Part shown: positions 7,073 through 15,209 of the stretch, in pieces
Numbering within the stretch: position 1 is the stretch's first letter
How the letters are laid out: the number at the start of each line of letters is the position of its first letter
Origin: DASYRM01 sp036004405
GTDB taxonomy: Bacteria; Acidobacteriota; Vicinamibacteria; Vicinamibacterales; UBA2999
Assembly (NCBI GenBank): GCA_036004405.1
Contig: DASYRM010000003.1
Location: forward strand, 1-32,601
DNA: 32,601 bases
Direction of reading: 5' to 3'
Notes under the pieces: generated by a model
The model's database searches: none
What the model was told of the DNA's origin: nothing
What the model saw: the letters and a program-made list of their open reading frames with translations, nothing else
Position numbers and translations under genes: made by a program

Positions 7073-10000
7073 GTGAGACGAGTGCTCAAAGGTCTTATCG
7101 GGATAGCAGCGATACTCCTGCCGGCGATCGCGCTGGCACAGGACGGGCAGATCGCGGGCACGGTGCGCGACACGTCGGCCGGCGTCATGCCGGGGGTGAC
7201 GGTCGAGGCCACCAGCCCGGCCCTCATCGAAAAAGTCCGCACGACGACCACCGATAGCAACGGCCAGTACCGGTTGACGAATCTGCCGGTCGGCACCTAC
7301 ACGGTGACCTTCACGCTGGGAGGGTTCGGAACGCAGCGGCACGACAACGTCGTGCTCACCAGCGGCTTCACGGCGCCGGTCAATACGGTCATGACCGTCG
7401 GTGGGCTGGCTGAGTCGGTGGTCGTCAGCGGCGAGACTCCGACCGTGGACGTGCAGAACGCCCGGCAGGCCGTGTCCTTCCAGGGCGAGCAGATCCGTGA
7501 GCTGCCCACGGCGCGCAACGTCAACAGCCTGCTCCAGCTCACGCCGGGCATCAGCAGCAACTACCGCGCGGGCCAGGGCTTCGGCGAGCCCGGCATCTGC
7601 GTGGGCGGCATCGGCGTGTTTTGCAACCCCAGCCTCAACGGCTTCAACGTCGGCGACAACGACCCGACGATCACCGGCGGTGACCGCACCACCAACCTGC
7701 AGCAGGGCCGCGTGCTGGTGGACGGCGTCCCGGTCAACGGCGGCGCGGTTCTGCCGCTGGGCGGCCTCACCAACGGCTACACCGCGGACATCGCGGCTGC
7801 GCAGGAGATCAACATTCAGCTCTCGGGCGGGCTGGGCGAGTCGGAAACGGGCGGTGCGGCCATCAACATCGTGCCCCGCACCGGCGGCAACACGTTCTCA
7901 GGCGACTGGAACACCACCTACACGCGCCGTGCGTGGTTCGATCGGAACAACGACGCGTTTCAGTCCGGGTGCAGCACCGTCCCGATTGGCGTGTGCGTGC
8001 CGGATCTCGTCCAGTCGGTCAAGTTCGACTACGACTACGGCGGCGACGTCGGCGGCCCGATCAAGCGCGATCGGGCGTGGTTCTTCGTCCAGGGTCGCAA
8101 CCAGGGGATCCAGAAGATCCCGGGCGGCGGCGCCTTCTGGCCGAACCTGAACGAAGGAAAGTTCGGCTACAACTATCAGCCCGACCGCTCGAAGCCGAAC
8201 GTCGAGTACCGGAACATGTGGAGGAACATCAGCGGCCGGGTCACGCTGCAGGCGTCGCAGAAGAACAAGTTCAATATGTACTGGGACGAGCAGGACTTCT
8301 GTCAGGACCCGTGCCTGGGCGTCGTGTCGGTGTTCACCTCGCCCGAGTCGTGGTGGTCGGTGGCCATCAAGCCGAATCGGCTGCGGTCGGTGAGCTGGAC
8401 CAACCCGCTCACCAACCGGATCCTGCTCGAGGCCGGCCTGACGGTGAAGAACGAACACTACGACACCACGCATCATCGTGAGTACCGCAACCCCACCGAG
8501 ATTCCGCGCGTCGACGAAATCGGCGACACGGCCGGCCAGATTACCGACTCGCAGGGCTTTCTCCCGCGCGTCAACCAGTCGGCCGGCAACGCCGGCTTTG
8601 GTCTGACGTCCGGCTCGCTCGCGAGCGCTCTCGCGGCAGGCGGTGCCGAAGCCCGCGACAACGACAGCTGGCGCACGCGCGCGTCGCTCTCCTACATCAC
8701 CGGCGGTCATCACACGAAGGTCGGGTGGGACGGCGGCTACTACCGGCAGGATCAGACCAACCAGATGAACGACTCGCGGCTGTTCTACCGCTACCAGAAG
8801 CCGGCCACCAACTGCGCAACGTCGGCGCCGCTCGAGACCTATCCGTGCGGGAACACCAGCCTGCAGTTCCCGGGCGATCCCTACAACCTGGCGCTGCGGC
8901 CGGTTCCGCTGAACGTGCAGTATTTCACCGGCATCGGCACGGTACGCGATCGTGTCTGGTACGGCGCGCTCTACGCCCAGGACCAGTGGACGTTCCAGCG
9001 TTTCACGTTCAGCGGCGCGCTGCGCTACGACCACGCGGCGAGCCGGTATCTGTCCACGTGCATCGGCGGCGCGAACGAGCCGTACATGCCGGTGCAGGCC
9101 GACGGCACGAAGAAGTACTGCACCCCCGACACCGACGGCGTCAGCTACGACGACATCACGCCGCGGTGGGGCGCCGTGTGGGACGTCTTCGGCACTGGCA
9201 AGACGTCGGTGAAGTGGAACATGGGCAAGTACAACAACCAGGCGGCCATCAGCGGCATCTACTCCAACGCCAACCCGGCGCGGCGCACGGCCAACGCGCT
9301 GCAGCGCGGATGGACCGACCTCGACGGTGACCGCGTCGTCGACTGCGACCTGATGAACTTCTCGCCCAACGGCGAGTGCGGCACGTTCAACGGTGCGCAG
9401 ACGTCCGACACGGCGCGCTACGGAAAAGACCCGCTCGTGCTCGACCGGGCAGGCAATCCCATCGGCCTCGACACGGTGCAGTGCGGACGTACCGAGTCGG
9501 GCGTCTTCCCACAGGTGCAGGCCTATTGCGCCAAGTCCGGCGACAATCTGATCAGCGGCTGGGGCAAGCGTCGCTACGAATGGCAGATGGGCATTGGCGT
9601 GCAGCACGAGATTCTGCCGCGGCTCTCGGGCGAGGTCACCTACAACCGCCGCCTGTATCGGAACCTCACCGTGACCGACCAGCTCGGTCTCGGCTGCGAC
9701 CTCTACAACGGCGCCACGAACCATGACACGTGCGTGAACGCGCTGCTGAACTACTCGAATCCGACCTACGACTTCTACACCGTGAAGGCGCCGTCGGATC
9801 CGAGGCTTCCCGGTGGCGGCGGCTATACCATCATCGGCAATGCCGACCAGCGGGTGGCGATACCGCCCGCCTGCCTCAGCGGAACGACGCCGATCGCGTG
9901 CAACGCGGTCACCTTCGATCCGAGCCTGAACTACTACTGGCACGGCATCGACACCAACTTCGTGTGGCGCGGGCCGTGGGGGCTTCGCGTCAACGGCGGC

Positions 10001-10672
10001 ACGCAGAGCGGTCACACGAGTCGCGAGCAGTGCCGATCGATGGTGGACGCACCAGCGGTGCGAGGCCGGGTCGGGAACGAGTATCAGGCCCAGGCTCCCG
10101 CGCCGCCGGGGTCGCAGGGATGTGCGGCGCCCACCATCTGGACGACGAGGTGGAACGGGTCGGCGGCCTACAACATTCCGAAAGCCGACGTGCTGGTCAG
10201 CACGGTGTTCCAGAGCGTGCCGGGCTCGCAGATCTCGGCGAGCTTCACCTACAACAAAGCGGACATCACGTGGAACCCGGAGAGCGCGGGCCGCGCGACC
10301 GAGCCATGTTCGACGGTGGCCGCAGGGACAGGATGTCTCGGCACCGCCCGGAACCTGACCACCGTCTCCGTTCCGCTGCTCCTCGCCAACGAGGTGATGG
10401 GGGAGCGGACGACGATCTTCGACTTGAAGCTCGCGAAGAACGTCCGCTTCAAGAACAAGCGCGCGATGCTCGGTGTGGATATCTACAACTTTCTCAACTC
10501 CGACGCGATCAACAGCTACCAGGGCACGATCACCGGCAGCTTCGTGAACGGCGTGTGGACGCCGGCGGTTGACAACCCGGCGACTCCGGCCAACGAGGGG
10601 AATCAGTTCATGAACCCCACGACCCTCGTGTCGCCGCGGTTCGCTCGCGTGTCGCTGCAGTTCACGTTCTAG
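7073..10672 (+). CDS. TonB-dependent receptor, Oar-like, with carboxypeptidase-regulatory N-terminal domain (1199 aa)
   Basis: The start is GTG at 7073, with GGAGGG at 7062-7067 as a well-spaced ribosome binding site. A signal peptide (MRRVLKGLIGIAAILLPAIALAQ) leads into a CarboxypepD_reg-like beta-sandwich at about residues 25-105 (GQIAGTVRDTSAGVMPGVTV, NGQYRLTNLPVGTYTVTF). A plug follows at about 115-270 (QIRELPTARNVNSLLQLTPG, then GLGESETGGAAINIVPRTGG). The rest is a large outer-membrane beta-barrel ending in ARVSLQFTF, with the C-terminal Phe expected for BAM recognition. These receptors move large substrates across the outer membrane using TonB energy; the substrate here is unknown. The mature part contains 22 cysteines arranged as 11 successive close pairs, which is unusual for a barrel. 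The gene is monocistronic by layout: its own promoter upstream and a strong terminator at 10731-10764. Confidence 0.93.
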   Translation: MRRVLKGLIGIAAILLPAIALAQDGQIAGTVRDTSAGVMPGVTVEATSPALIEKVRTTTTDSNGQYRLTNLPVGTYTVTFTLGGFGTQRHDNVVLTSGFTAPVNTVMTVGGLAESVVVSGETPTVDVQNARQAVSFQGEQIRELPTARNVNSLLQLTPGISSNYRAGQGFGEPGICVGGIGVFCNPSLNGFNVGDNDPTITGGDRTTNLQQGRVLVDGVPVNGGAVLPLGGLTNGYTADIAAAQEINIQLSGGLGESETGGAAINIVPRTGGNTFSGDWNTTYTRRAWFDRNNDAFQSGCSTVPIGVCVPDLVQSVKFDYDYGGDVGGPIKRDRAWFFVQGRNQGIQKIPGGGAFWPNLNEGKFGYNYQPDRSKPNVEYRNMWRNISGRVTLQASQKNKFNMYWDEQDFCQDPCLGVVSVFTSPESWWSVAIKPNRLRSVSWTNPLTNRILLEAGLTVKNEHYDTTHHREYRNPTEIPRVDEIGDTAGQITDSQGFLPRVNQSAGNAGFGLTSGSLASALAAGGAEARDNDSWRTRASLSYITGGHHTKVGWDGGYYRQDQTNQMNDSRLFYRYQKPATNCATSAPLETYPCGNTSLQFPGDPYNLALRPVPLNVQYFTGIGTVRDRVWYGALYAQDQWTFQRFTFSGALRYDHAASRYLSTCIGGANEPYMPVQADGTKKYCTPDTDGVSYDDITPRWGAVWDVFGTGKTSVKWNMGKYNNQAAISGIYSNANPARRTANALQRGWTDLDGDRVVDCDLMNFSPNGECGTFNGAQTSDTARYGKDPLVLDRAGNPIGLDTVQCGRTESGVFPQVQAYCAKSGDNLISGWGKRRYEWQMGIGVQHEILPRLSGEVTYNRRLYRNLTVTDQLGLGCDLYNGATNHDTCVNALLNYSNPTYDFYTVKAPSDPRLPGGGGYTIIGNADQRVAIPPACLSGTTPIACNAVTFDPSLNYYWHGIDTNFVWRGPWGLRVNGGTQSGHTSREQCRSMVDAPAVRGRVGNEYQAQAPAPPGSQGCAAPTIWTTRWNGSAAYNIPKADVLVSTVFQSVPGSQISASFTYNKADITWNPESAGRATEPCSTVAAGTGCLGTARNLTTVSVPLLLANEVMGERTTIFDLKLAKNVRFKNKRAMLGVDIYNFLNSDAINSYQGTITGSFVNGVWTPAVDNPATPANEGNQFMNPTTLVSPRFARVSLQFTF

Positions 10673-10719
10673 GTACGTAGGGACCGCCCAGGTACGTAGG
10701 GGCCGCCTTCAGGCGGCCC
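10673..10719. repeat. Dispersed palindromic repeat, tandem lead with one complete hairpin
   Basis: Two direct units begin with GTACGTAGGG, at 10673 and 10692. The first is cut short after its left arm. The second is complete, with perfect nine-base arms 10700-10708 and 10711-10719 around a TC loop. The hairpin of 20 bases is identical to the one at 3900-3919. The array starts immediately after the receptor stop codon and lies upstream of the terminator. Confidence 0.7.
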
Positions 10720-10730
10720 ATCACTTACGC

Positions 10731-10764
10731 AACGCCCGCGCGGCCTGAGCGCGCGGGCGTTTTT
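10731..10764 (+). terminator. Rho-independent terminator after the TonB-dependent receptor gene
   Basis: Perfect 12-base arms (10731-10742 and 10750-10761, nearly all G-C) enclose a seven-base loop. A run of five T residues (10760-10764) overlaps the end of the right arm. It lies about 60 bases after the receptor stop codon and 20 bases before the VWA gene, so the following operon probably needs its own promoter or depends on read-through. Confidence 0.85.
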
Positions 10765-10782
10765 GCTGTACCGTAGAGCGCC

Positions 10783-11718
10783 ATGCCGCGTCTCCAGCAA
10801 GCCGGTTCTTTCGCGGCTGCCGCCGTGACGGCGCTGCTTGCGCAGGCCTTTCCCCTCGCACAGGACGAACCGTTCTCGTTCATCATCTCGGTGCTCGACC
10901 AGAGCGGCAGGCCGGTGCGCGATCTCGAGCGGAACGAGATTGTGGTCAGCGAGAACGGCGTCGAGGCCGAGATCGAGAAGGTCGAGCCGTTCACGATGCC
11001 GGTTGCCCTGACCATCGCGGTGGACAACGGTCCGCTGAGCGCGGACGCGCTGGCCCATTACCGCACGGGGTTGACGGCCCTGGTGCGCGCGCTGCCCGCA
11101 GACATGGAGGTGACCCTCATCACCATGTCGCCGCAACCGATGATGGTGGTCAAGCCGACCACGGATCGAATCCGGCTGCTTCGCGGCGTCAACGGATTTG
11201 CCCCACAGGAAGAGAGCCCCAGATTCACGGATACGCTGGTCGAGTTCTCGCGGCGCTATGAAACCGCGTTGAAAGAGACGAACCGCATCGCGTCGCTGCC
11301 CATTCTGCTCATGGTATCGACCACGGTCACGGAGGCGGTGAGCTACTCGCCCGAGCAGATCACCCGCGCGCTGCAGTTTCTCGAGCGGCGCAAGGCCAAG
11401 GTGCACGTCGTGATGCTCAACCTCAGGCGGGGTGCGTCGCCCGGCGCCGCGATCGACGACGGGCGGCAGACGATGATCGCGATTCCGGCCACGAAGGTGA
11501 CGAACGGACGCTTCGAGACGCTCGCGAACTCGAGCCGGCTGACAACGCTCCTCCCCGAGATGGGGACCGAGATCGCCGCGCTGCACCGAAGGCTGGTCAA
11601 TCAGCTGTTCGTCACAGCCCGGCGCCAGTCCGGGCGTCGCGGCCCGCTGCAGAACGGGCAGATCGGCGTCACGCGCAAGGGGCTGACGGGGTCGGTCTCC
11701 CTCGACGGCCTGCCCTAG
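10783..11718 (+). CDS. VWFA-related domain protein, exported (311 aa)
   Basis: The N-terminus (QQAGSFAAAAVTALLAQAFPLAQDE) looks like a signal peptide. The sequence then follows the acidobacterial VWFA-related family: an opening beta-sandwich phrase 'FIISVLDQSGRPVRDLERNE' and 'VSENGVEAEIEKVEPF', then a Rossmann-like VWA domain from about residue 73. The metal-site motif normally reads D-x-S-x-S; here it is DNGPLS beginning at D81, so the site is degenerate and may not bind metal in the usual way. The later strand 'SLPILLMVSTTVTEAV' fits the VWA core. VWA domains mediate protein contacts. The gene ends six bases before the fusion gene at 11725, so the two are very probably co-transcribed. Confidence 0.8.
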   Translation: MPRLQQAGSFAAAAVTALLAQAFPLAQDEPFSFIISVLDQSGRPVRDLERNEIVVSENGVEAEIEKVEPFTMPVALTIAVDNGPLSADALAHYRTGLTALVRALPADMEVTLITMSPQPMMVVKPTTDRIRLLRGVNGFAPQEESPRFTDTLVEFSRRYETALKETNRIASLPILLMVSTTVTEAVSYSPEQITRALQFLERRKAKVHVVMLNLRRGASPGAAIDDGRQTMIAIPATKVTNGRFETLANSSRLTTLLPEMGTEIAALHRRLVNQLFVTARRQSGRRGPLQNGQIGVTRKGLTGSVSLDGLP

Positions 11719-11724
11719 CCCCTG

Positions 11725-14322
11725 ATGACGATGAGAGAGCTCGTTCACAGTGGCCGGTTCGCCCTTCTGCTGGCCGCCTTGATCACGGCGGCGCTGGGTC
11801 ACGTGTCATCGCAACCGCAGACACCGGCGCGCGCCGACACGGTCTGGTTCCGCATCATCGTCGTGGAGTCGCAGGACGCGGCAATCAAGGTGACCGACGC
11901 GCTCAAGAGCGGAGAGAACGTCGTGGCGCTGGCCGCGCGGGTGTCGATAGACCCGAGCGCCGCAAACGGTGGGCTCGTGGGGCCGGCCGCCGCCGCCGAC
12001 CTGCGACCGGAGATCCGCAGCGCGCTGGACCGACTCCGCGTCGGTGAGGTCAGCGGCGTCGTGCGTCTGCCCACCGGGTTCGGCATCTTGAAACGGGTCG
12101 CGGATGTCGAAGCTGTGACCGGTGACCCGTCGCCCGCATCCGGTGCGGCCACCGTGATGGCCAGCGGCGTCACACCGGCGCTGGGGTCGGCCGGCAGCGT
12201 CAAGTACGTCTATGACCTGTCCGGCTACGTGGAAACCGTGCTCAGCCTGCGACAGGCCGCCCTGCCGCCGGACGCGGTCGACGATCTCGGCACGCTGTGC
12301 CAGGTTCGCCGGCAGATCGTCTCGCGGGCCCAGACGCTCGTCGCGGACGCCTTGACGCCGGCACGCGCGGCAGGGATGGCGCCGATCGACCGCGCGCAGG
12401 CCCGCGTGCTGGAGGGGCAGCTTCACGCCTTTCGGGGTGAGATGGCGCCCGCGATCAGGGCGCTCGAGGACGCGCACCGGATTGCCGTCGCACAGGTCCC
12501 CGACCTCCGGCTTCAACTGCTCGAGGCGCTGGGCATTGCCCATCTGCACAAGGCGGAGATCGACAACGGGGTGTACGAGCACCCGGGCGACCGCTGCCTG
12601 CTGCCGGCCAGGCCCGGGTCGCGGCTGGCCAACGTCGCCGACGTGAGCAAGGCGATCGAGTACTTCGCCGGCTACCTTGCCGAGCAGCCCGACGAGCTCG
12701 AAGTGCGCTGGCTGCTCAACATCGCGCACATGTATGCCGGCACGTTTCCGGGTGGCGTGCCTGGCGCACAGCTGATTCCGCCGGGCGCGTTCGAGTCCAG
12801 CGAGGACGTGCGACGCTTTGTGGACGTCGCGCCCCGTGCGGGGCTGCAGTCGGTCTCCCTGTCCGGCGGCGTCATCGTGGACGACTTCGACCGTGACGGC
12901 CGGCTCGATATCGTGACCTCGAGCATCGACAGCTGCGCGCCGCTGCGGCTGTTCCACCGCAACGAGGACGGCACATTCACCGATCGCGCGGCGCCGGCCG
13001 GGCTGGGCGCGCAGCTTGGTGGGCTGAACATCGTCCAGACCGACTACAACAACGACGGCAATCTCGACATCCTGGTGCTGCGTGGCGGCTGGGAAACGCC
13101 GCAGCGGAAGTCGCTCCTGCGCAACAACGGTGACGGGACGTTCAGCGACGTGACCGTGGCGAGCGGCCTGGGCACAGGGCCTACCGGGACGCAGGCCGCG
13201 GTCTGGACGGACGTCGACAACGACGGGTTCCTGGACCTTTTCGTCGGCAACGAGAACGGGCCGGCGCAGCTGTTTCACAACAACCGCAACGGCACCTTCG
13301 ACGACATGGCCGAGAAGGCAGGCGTCGCGCGGCGCGGATTCAACAAGGGCGTGGCGGCGGCCGACTACGACAACGACGGCTGGCCCGACCTGTATGCCTC
13401 GAACCTGGGTGGCACGAACTTCCTCTACCGGAACAATCGCAACGGGACGTTCTCGGAGTTCGGACGCGGCGCCGGCGCCCCCGGACCAGGGCAGGGCTTT
13501 CCGACCTGGTTCTTCGACTACGACAACGACGGCTTCCAGGACCTCTTCGTCGGATCGTTTGTCACGTCGCTCGACGAGGCCGCCCGCGCGTATCTGCGCC
13601 TGCCGCACAACGGCAACACGCTCAAGCTGTACCACAACCTCGGCGACGGCAGCTTCGAGGACGTCACGCGGCAGGCCGGGCTGGACAAAGTGCTGATGGT
13701 GATGGGCGCCAACTTCGGCGACATCGACAACGACGGCTTCCTCGACATGTATCTGGGAACCGGCAACCCGTCGTACGCCTCTCTCGTGCCCAGCCTGCTG
13801 CTGCGCAACAAAGGCGGGAAGTCGTTCGTCGACGTGACCGCGTCGTCGGGTACCGGCGAGCTGCACAAGGGGCACGGCGTTGCGTTTGCCGATCTCGATC
13901 ACGACGGCGATCAGGAGATCGTCTTCGAGGTCGGCGGTGCCACGCCCGGCGACGCGCACGCGCTGCGGCTCTTCGAGAACCCTGGGCACGGCCGCGATTG
14001 GATCGCGCTCGACCTGGTCGGCGTCAAGACCAACCGGGCGGCGATTGGCGCCCGCATCACCGTGACGGTCGAGGGCGAGGGCGGCCGTCGCGTGCTGCAC
14101 CGCAGCGTCGGGAGCGGCGGATCCTTCGGCGCGTCACCGCTCCAGCAGGAGATCGGGCTCGGCACCGGGGCGCAGCGTGTCGACGTGGAGATCTGGTGGC
14201 CGACGAGCAACTCGCGTCAACGCTTCTCGAACGTGGGCAAGAACCGGTTCCTCGAAATCACCGAATTCGCTCCGGCGCCGAAGGCGCTCCAGCGGCCACT
14301 CCTGCGGTTGGGACGGCCATGA
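11725..14322 (+). CDS. Three-module exported protein: parvulin-like domain, TPR region, CRTAC1 FG-GAP/ASPIC-UnbV domain (865 aa)
   Basis: After a signal peptide (about residues 1-33) come three modules. Residues 40-133 match the parvulin (PpiC/SurA rotamase) fold: DAAIKVTDALKSGENVVALA, then DPSAANGGLVG and VGEVSGVVRLPTGFGILKRV. The two histidines usual in the active site ('HIL' and 'GyHII') are replaced (FRIIVV, GFGILK), so catalysis is doubtful. Residues 205-345 are helical TPR-like and hold the CRTAC1-associated phrases AEIDNGVYEHPGDRCLLPAR and ELEVRWLLNIAHMYAG. From about 363 (RFVDVAPRAGL) there are seven calcium loops (DFDRDGRLDI to DLDHDGDQEI), then an ASPIC/UnbV domain (about 765-850, NRAAIGARITV). 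The paired cysteines of the other two CRTAC1 proteins are absent. It shares an ATGA overlap with the SCO1 gene. The fusion links TPR and CRTAC1 functions directly. Confidence 0.9.
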   Translation: MTMRELVHSGRFALLLAALITAALGHVSSQPQTPARADTVWFRIIVVESQDAAIKVTDALKSGENVVALAARVSIDPSAANGGLVGPAAAADLRPEIRSALDRLRVGEVSGVVRLPTGFGILKRVADVEAVTGDPSPASGAATVMASGVTPALGSAGSVKYVYDLSGYVETVLSLRQAALPPDAVDDLGTLCQVRRQIVSRAQTLVADALTPARAAGMAPIDRAQARVLEGQLHAFRGEMAPAIRALEDAHRIAVAQVPDLRLQLLEALGIAHLHKAEIDNGVYEHPGDRCLLPARPGSRLANVADVSKAIEYFAGYLAEQPDELEVRWLLNIAHMYAGTFPGGVPGAQLIPPGAFESSEDVRRFVDVAPRAGLQSVSLSGGVIVDDFDRDGRLDIVTSSIDSCAPLRLFHRNEDGTFTDRAAPAGLGAQLGGLNIVQTDYNNDGNLDILVLRGGWETPQRKSLLRNNGDGTFSDVTVASGLGTGPTGTQAAVWTDVDNDGFLDLFVGNENGPAQLFHNNRNGTFDDMAEKAGVARRGFNKGVAAADYDNDGWPDLYASNLGGTNFLYRNNRNGTFSEFGRGAGAPGPGQGFPTWFFDYDNDGFQDLFVGSFVTSLDEAARAYLRLPHNGNTLKLYHNLGDGSFEDVTRQAGLDKVLMVMGANFGDIDNDGFLDMYLGTGNPSYASLVPSLLLRNKGGKSFVDVTASSGTGELHKGHGVAFADLDHDGDQEIVFEVGGATPGDAHALRLFENPGHGRDWIALDLVGVKTNRAAIGARITVTVEGEGGRRVLHRSVGSGGSFGASPLQQEIGLGTGAQRVDVEIWWPTSNSRQRFSNVGKNRFLEITEFAPAPKALQRPLLRLGRP

Positions 14323-15191
14323 GACACCTCGTCGCCGCCGTGGCTCTCGCGCTGGCACTGGTGGCCGCTGTTTTCGCGCAGAGCAAGGATGCGCGGCATG
14401 CGATGCGCGGGATGGTGCTCAGCGTGGACGCCGCGCGCAAAACCGTTGTGGTTTCGCACGACAGCATCCCCAACGTGATGCCGGCGATGACGATGCCGTT
14501 CGAGGTCAGAAACTCGCGCGAGCTGGAAGGGCTCGTGCCCGGTGCCATCGTCTCGTTCGCGCTCGTCGTTTCGAAGGAGTCGGCCTACGCCGAGGGGCTG
14601 CGTATCATCCGCTACGAAAGCGTGGAGCAGGATCCGCTCGCGGCACGCCGTCTGCGCCTGCTGCAGCAGATGACCGGCGCGGCTGTCACGCCGCTGACCG
14701 TGGGCCAGGCTGTGCCCGACTTCACCTTGACGGACCAGGCACGCGCACGCGTGTCGCTCTCGCAGTTCCGCGGAAAGGTGGTGGCGCTCAACTTCGTCTA
14801 CACGAGCTGCGTGCTGCCGCAGTTCTGCTATCGCCTGGCCAACCATTTCAGCGTCGTGCAGCGGCGGTTTCAGGCCCGGATGGGCCGCGATCTCGTGCTC
14901 TTCACGGTCACCTTCGACCCTGCGCGCGACACACCGGAGCGCCTGGCCGAGTACGCGCGTCAGTGGAGCGCCGATCGATCCGTCTGGCATTTTCTGACCG
15001 GCGGCGCGGAGGAGGTCAGGCAGGTGTGCCGGCTGTTCGGCCTGGACGCGTTCCCGGATGAAGGGTTGATCAGCCACTCGACGCGCACCGTCGTCATCGA
15101 TCAGCGCGGCGCGCTGGCGGCCAGCATCGAGGGCAACCAGCACACGGCCGCGCAGCTCGGCGATCTCATCGCGGCCGTCCTCGATCGGTGA
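14319..15191 (+). CDS. CusF-like copper domain fused to SCO1/SenC thioredoxin-fold copper chaperone (290 aa)
   Basis: The ATG at 14319 overlaps the preceding stop as ATGA and begins a signal peptide (MRHLVAAVALALALVAAVFA). The reading frame is open further upstream, but that part shadows the fusion gene. Residues 30-100 form a CusF-like copper-binding domain with H47 and the methionine motif VMPAMTMPFEV. Residues 125-290 are the SCO1/SenC thioredoxin fold: VPDFTLTDQ, GKVVALNFVYTSC, then a histidine at H253 (LISHSTRTVVID). The copper cysteines are C164 and C170, a C-x5-C spacing, where classical SCO1 has C-x3-C. SCO proteins deliver copper to cytochrome oxidase or reduce its cysteines. Co-transcription with the VWA and CRTAC1 fusion genes suggests a copper or redox link for that operon, which is inference. 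Confidence 0.9.
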   Translation: MRHLVAAVALALALVAAVFAQSKDARHAMRGMVLSVDAARKTVVVSHDSIPNVMPAMTMPFEVRNSRELEGLVPGAIVSFALVVSKESAYAEGLRIIRYESVEQDPLAARRLRLLQQMTGAAVTPLTVGQAVPDFTLTDQARARVSLSQFRGKVVALNFVYTSCVLPQFCYRLANHFSVVQRRFQARMGRDLVLFTVTFDPARDTPERLAEYARQWSADRSVWHFLTGGAEEVRQVCRLFGLDAFPDEGLISHSTRTVVIDQRGALAASIEGNQHTAAQLGDLIAAVLDR

Positions 15192-15209
15192 CTTGACACT
15201 GCCAGCGGC

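Noticed and set aside
7898..10015. 705-residue minus-strand frame inside the TonB-dependent receptor gene
   Set aside because: Antisense shadow; the receptor frame has an unbroken plug and barrel.
11806..14100. 764-residue minus-strand frame opposite the fusion gene
   Set aside because: Antisense shadow of the calcium-loop repeats.
13998..14318. Upstream extension of the SCO1 frame
   Set aside because: It overlaps the ASPIC/UnbV-coding end of the fusion gene, and the ATG at 14319 opens a proper signal peptide.
15194..15199. TTGACA on the plus strand after the SCO1 gene
   Set aside because: No plus-strand gene follows within reach and no -10 box is placed properly; probably chance.
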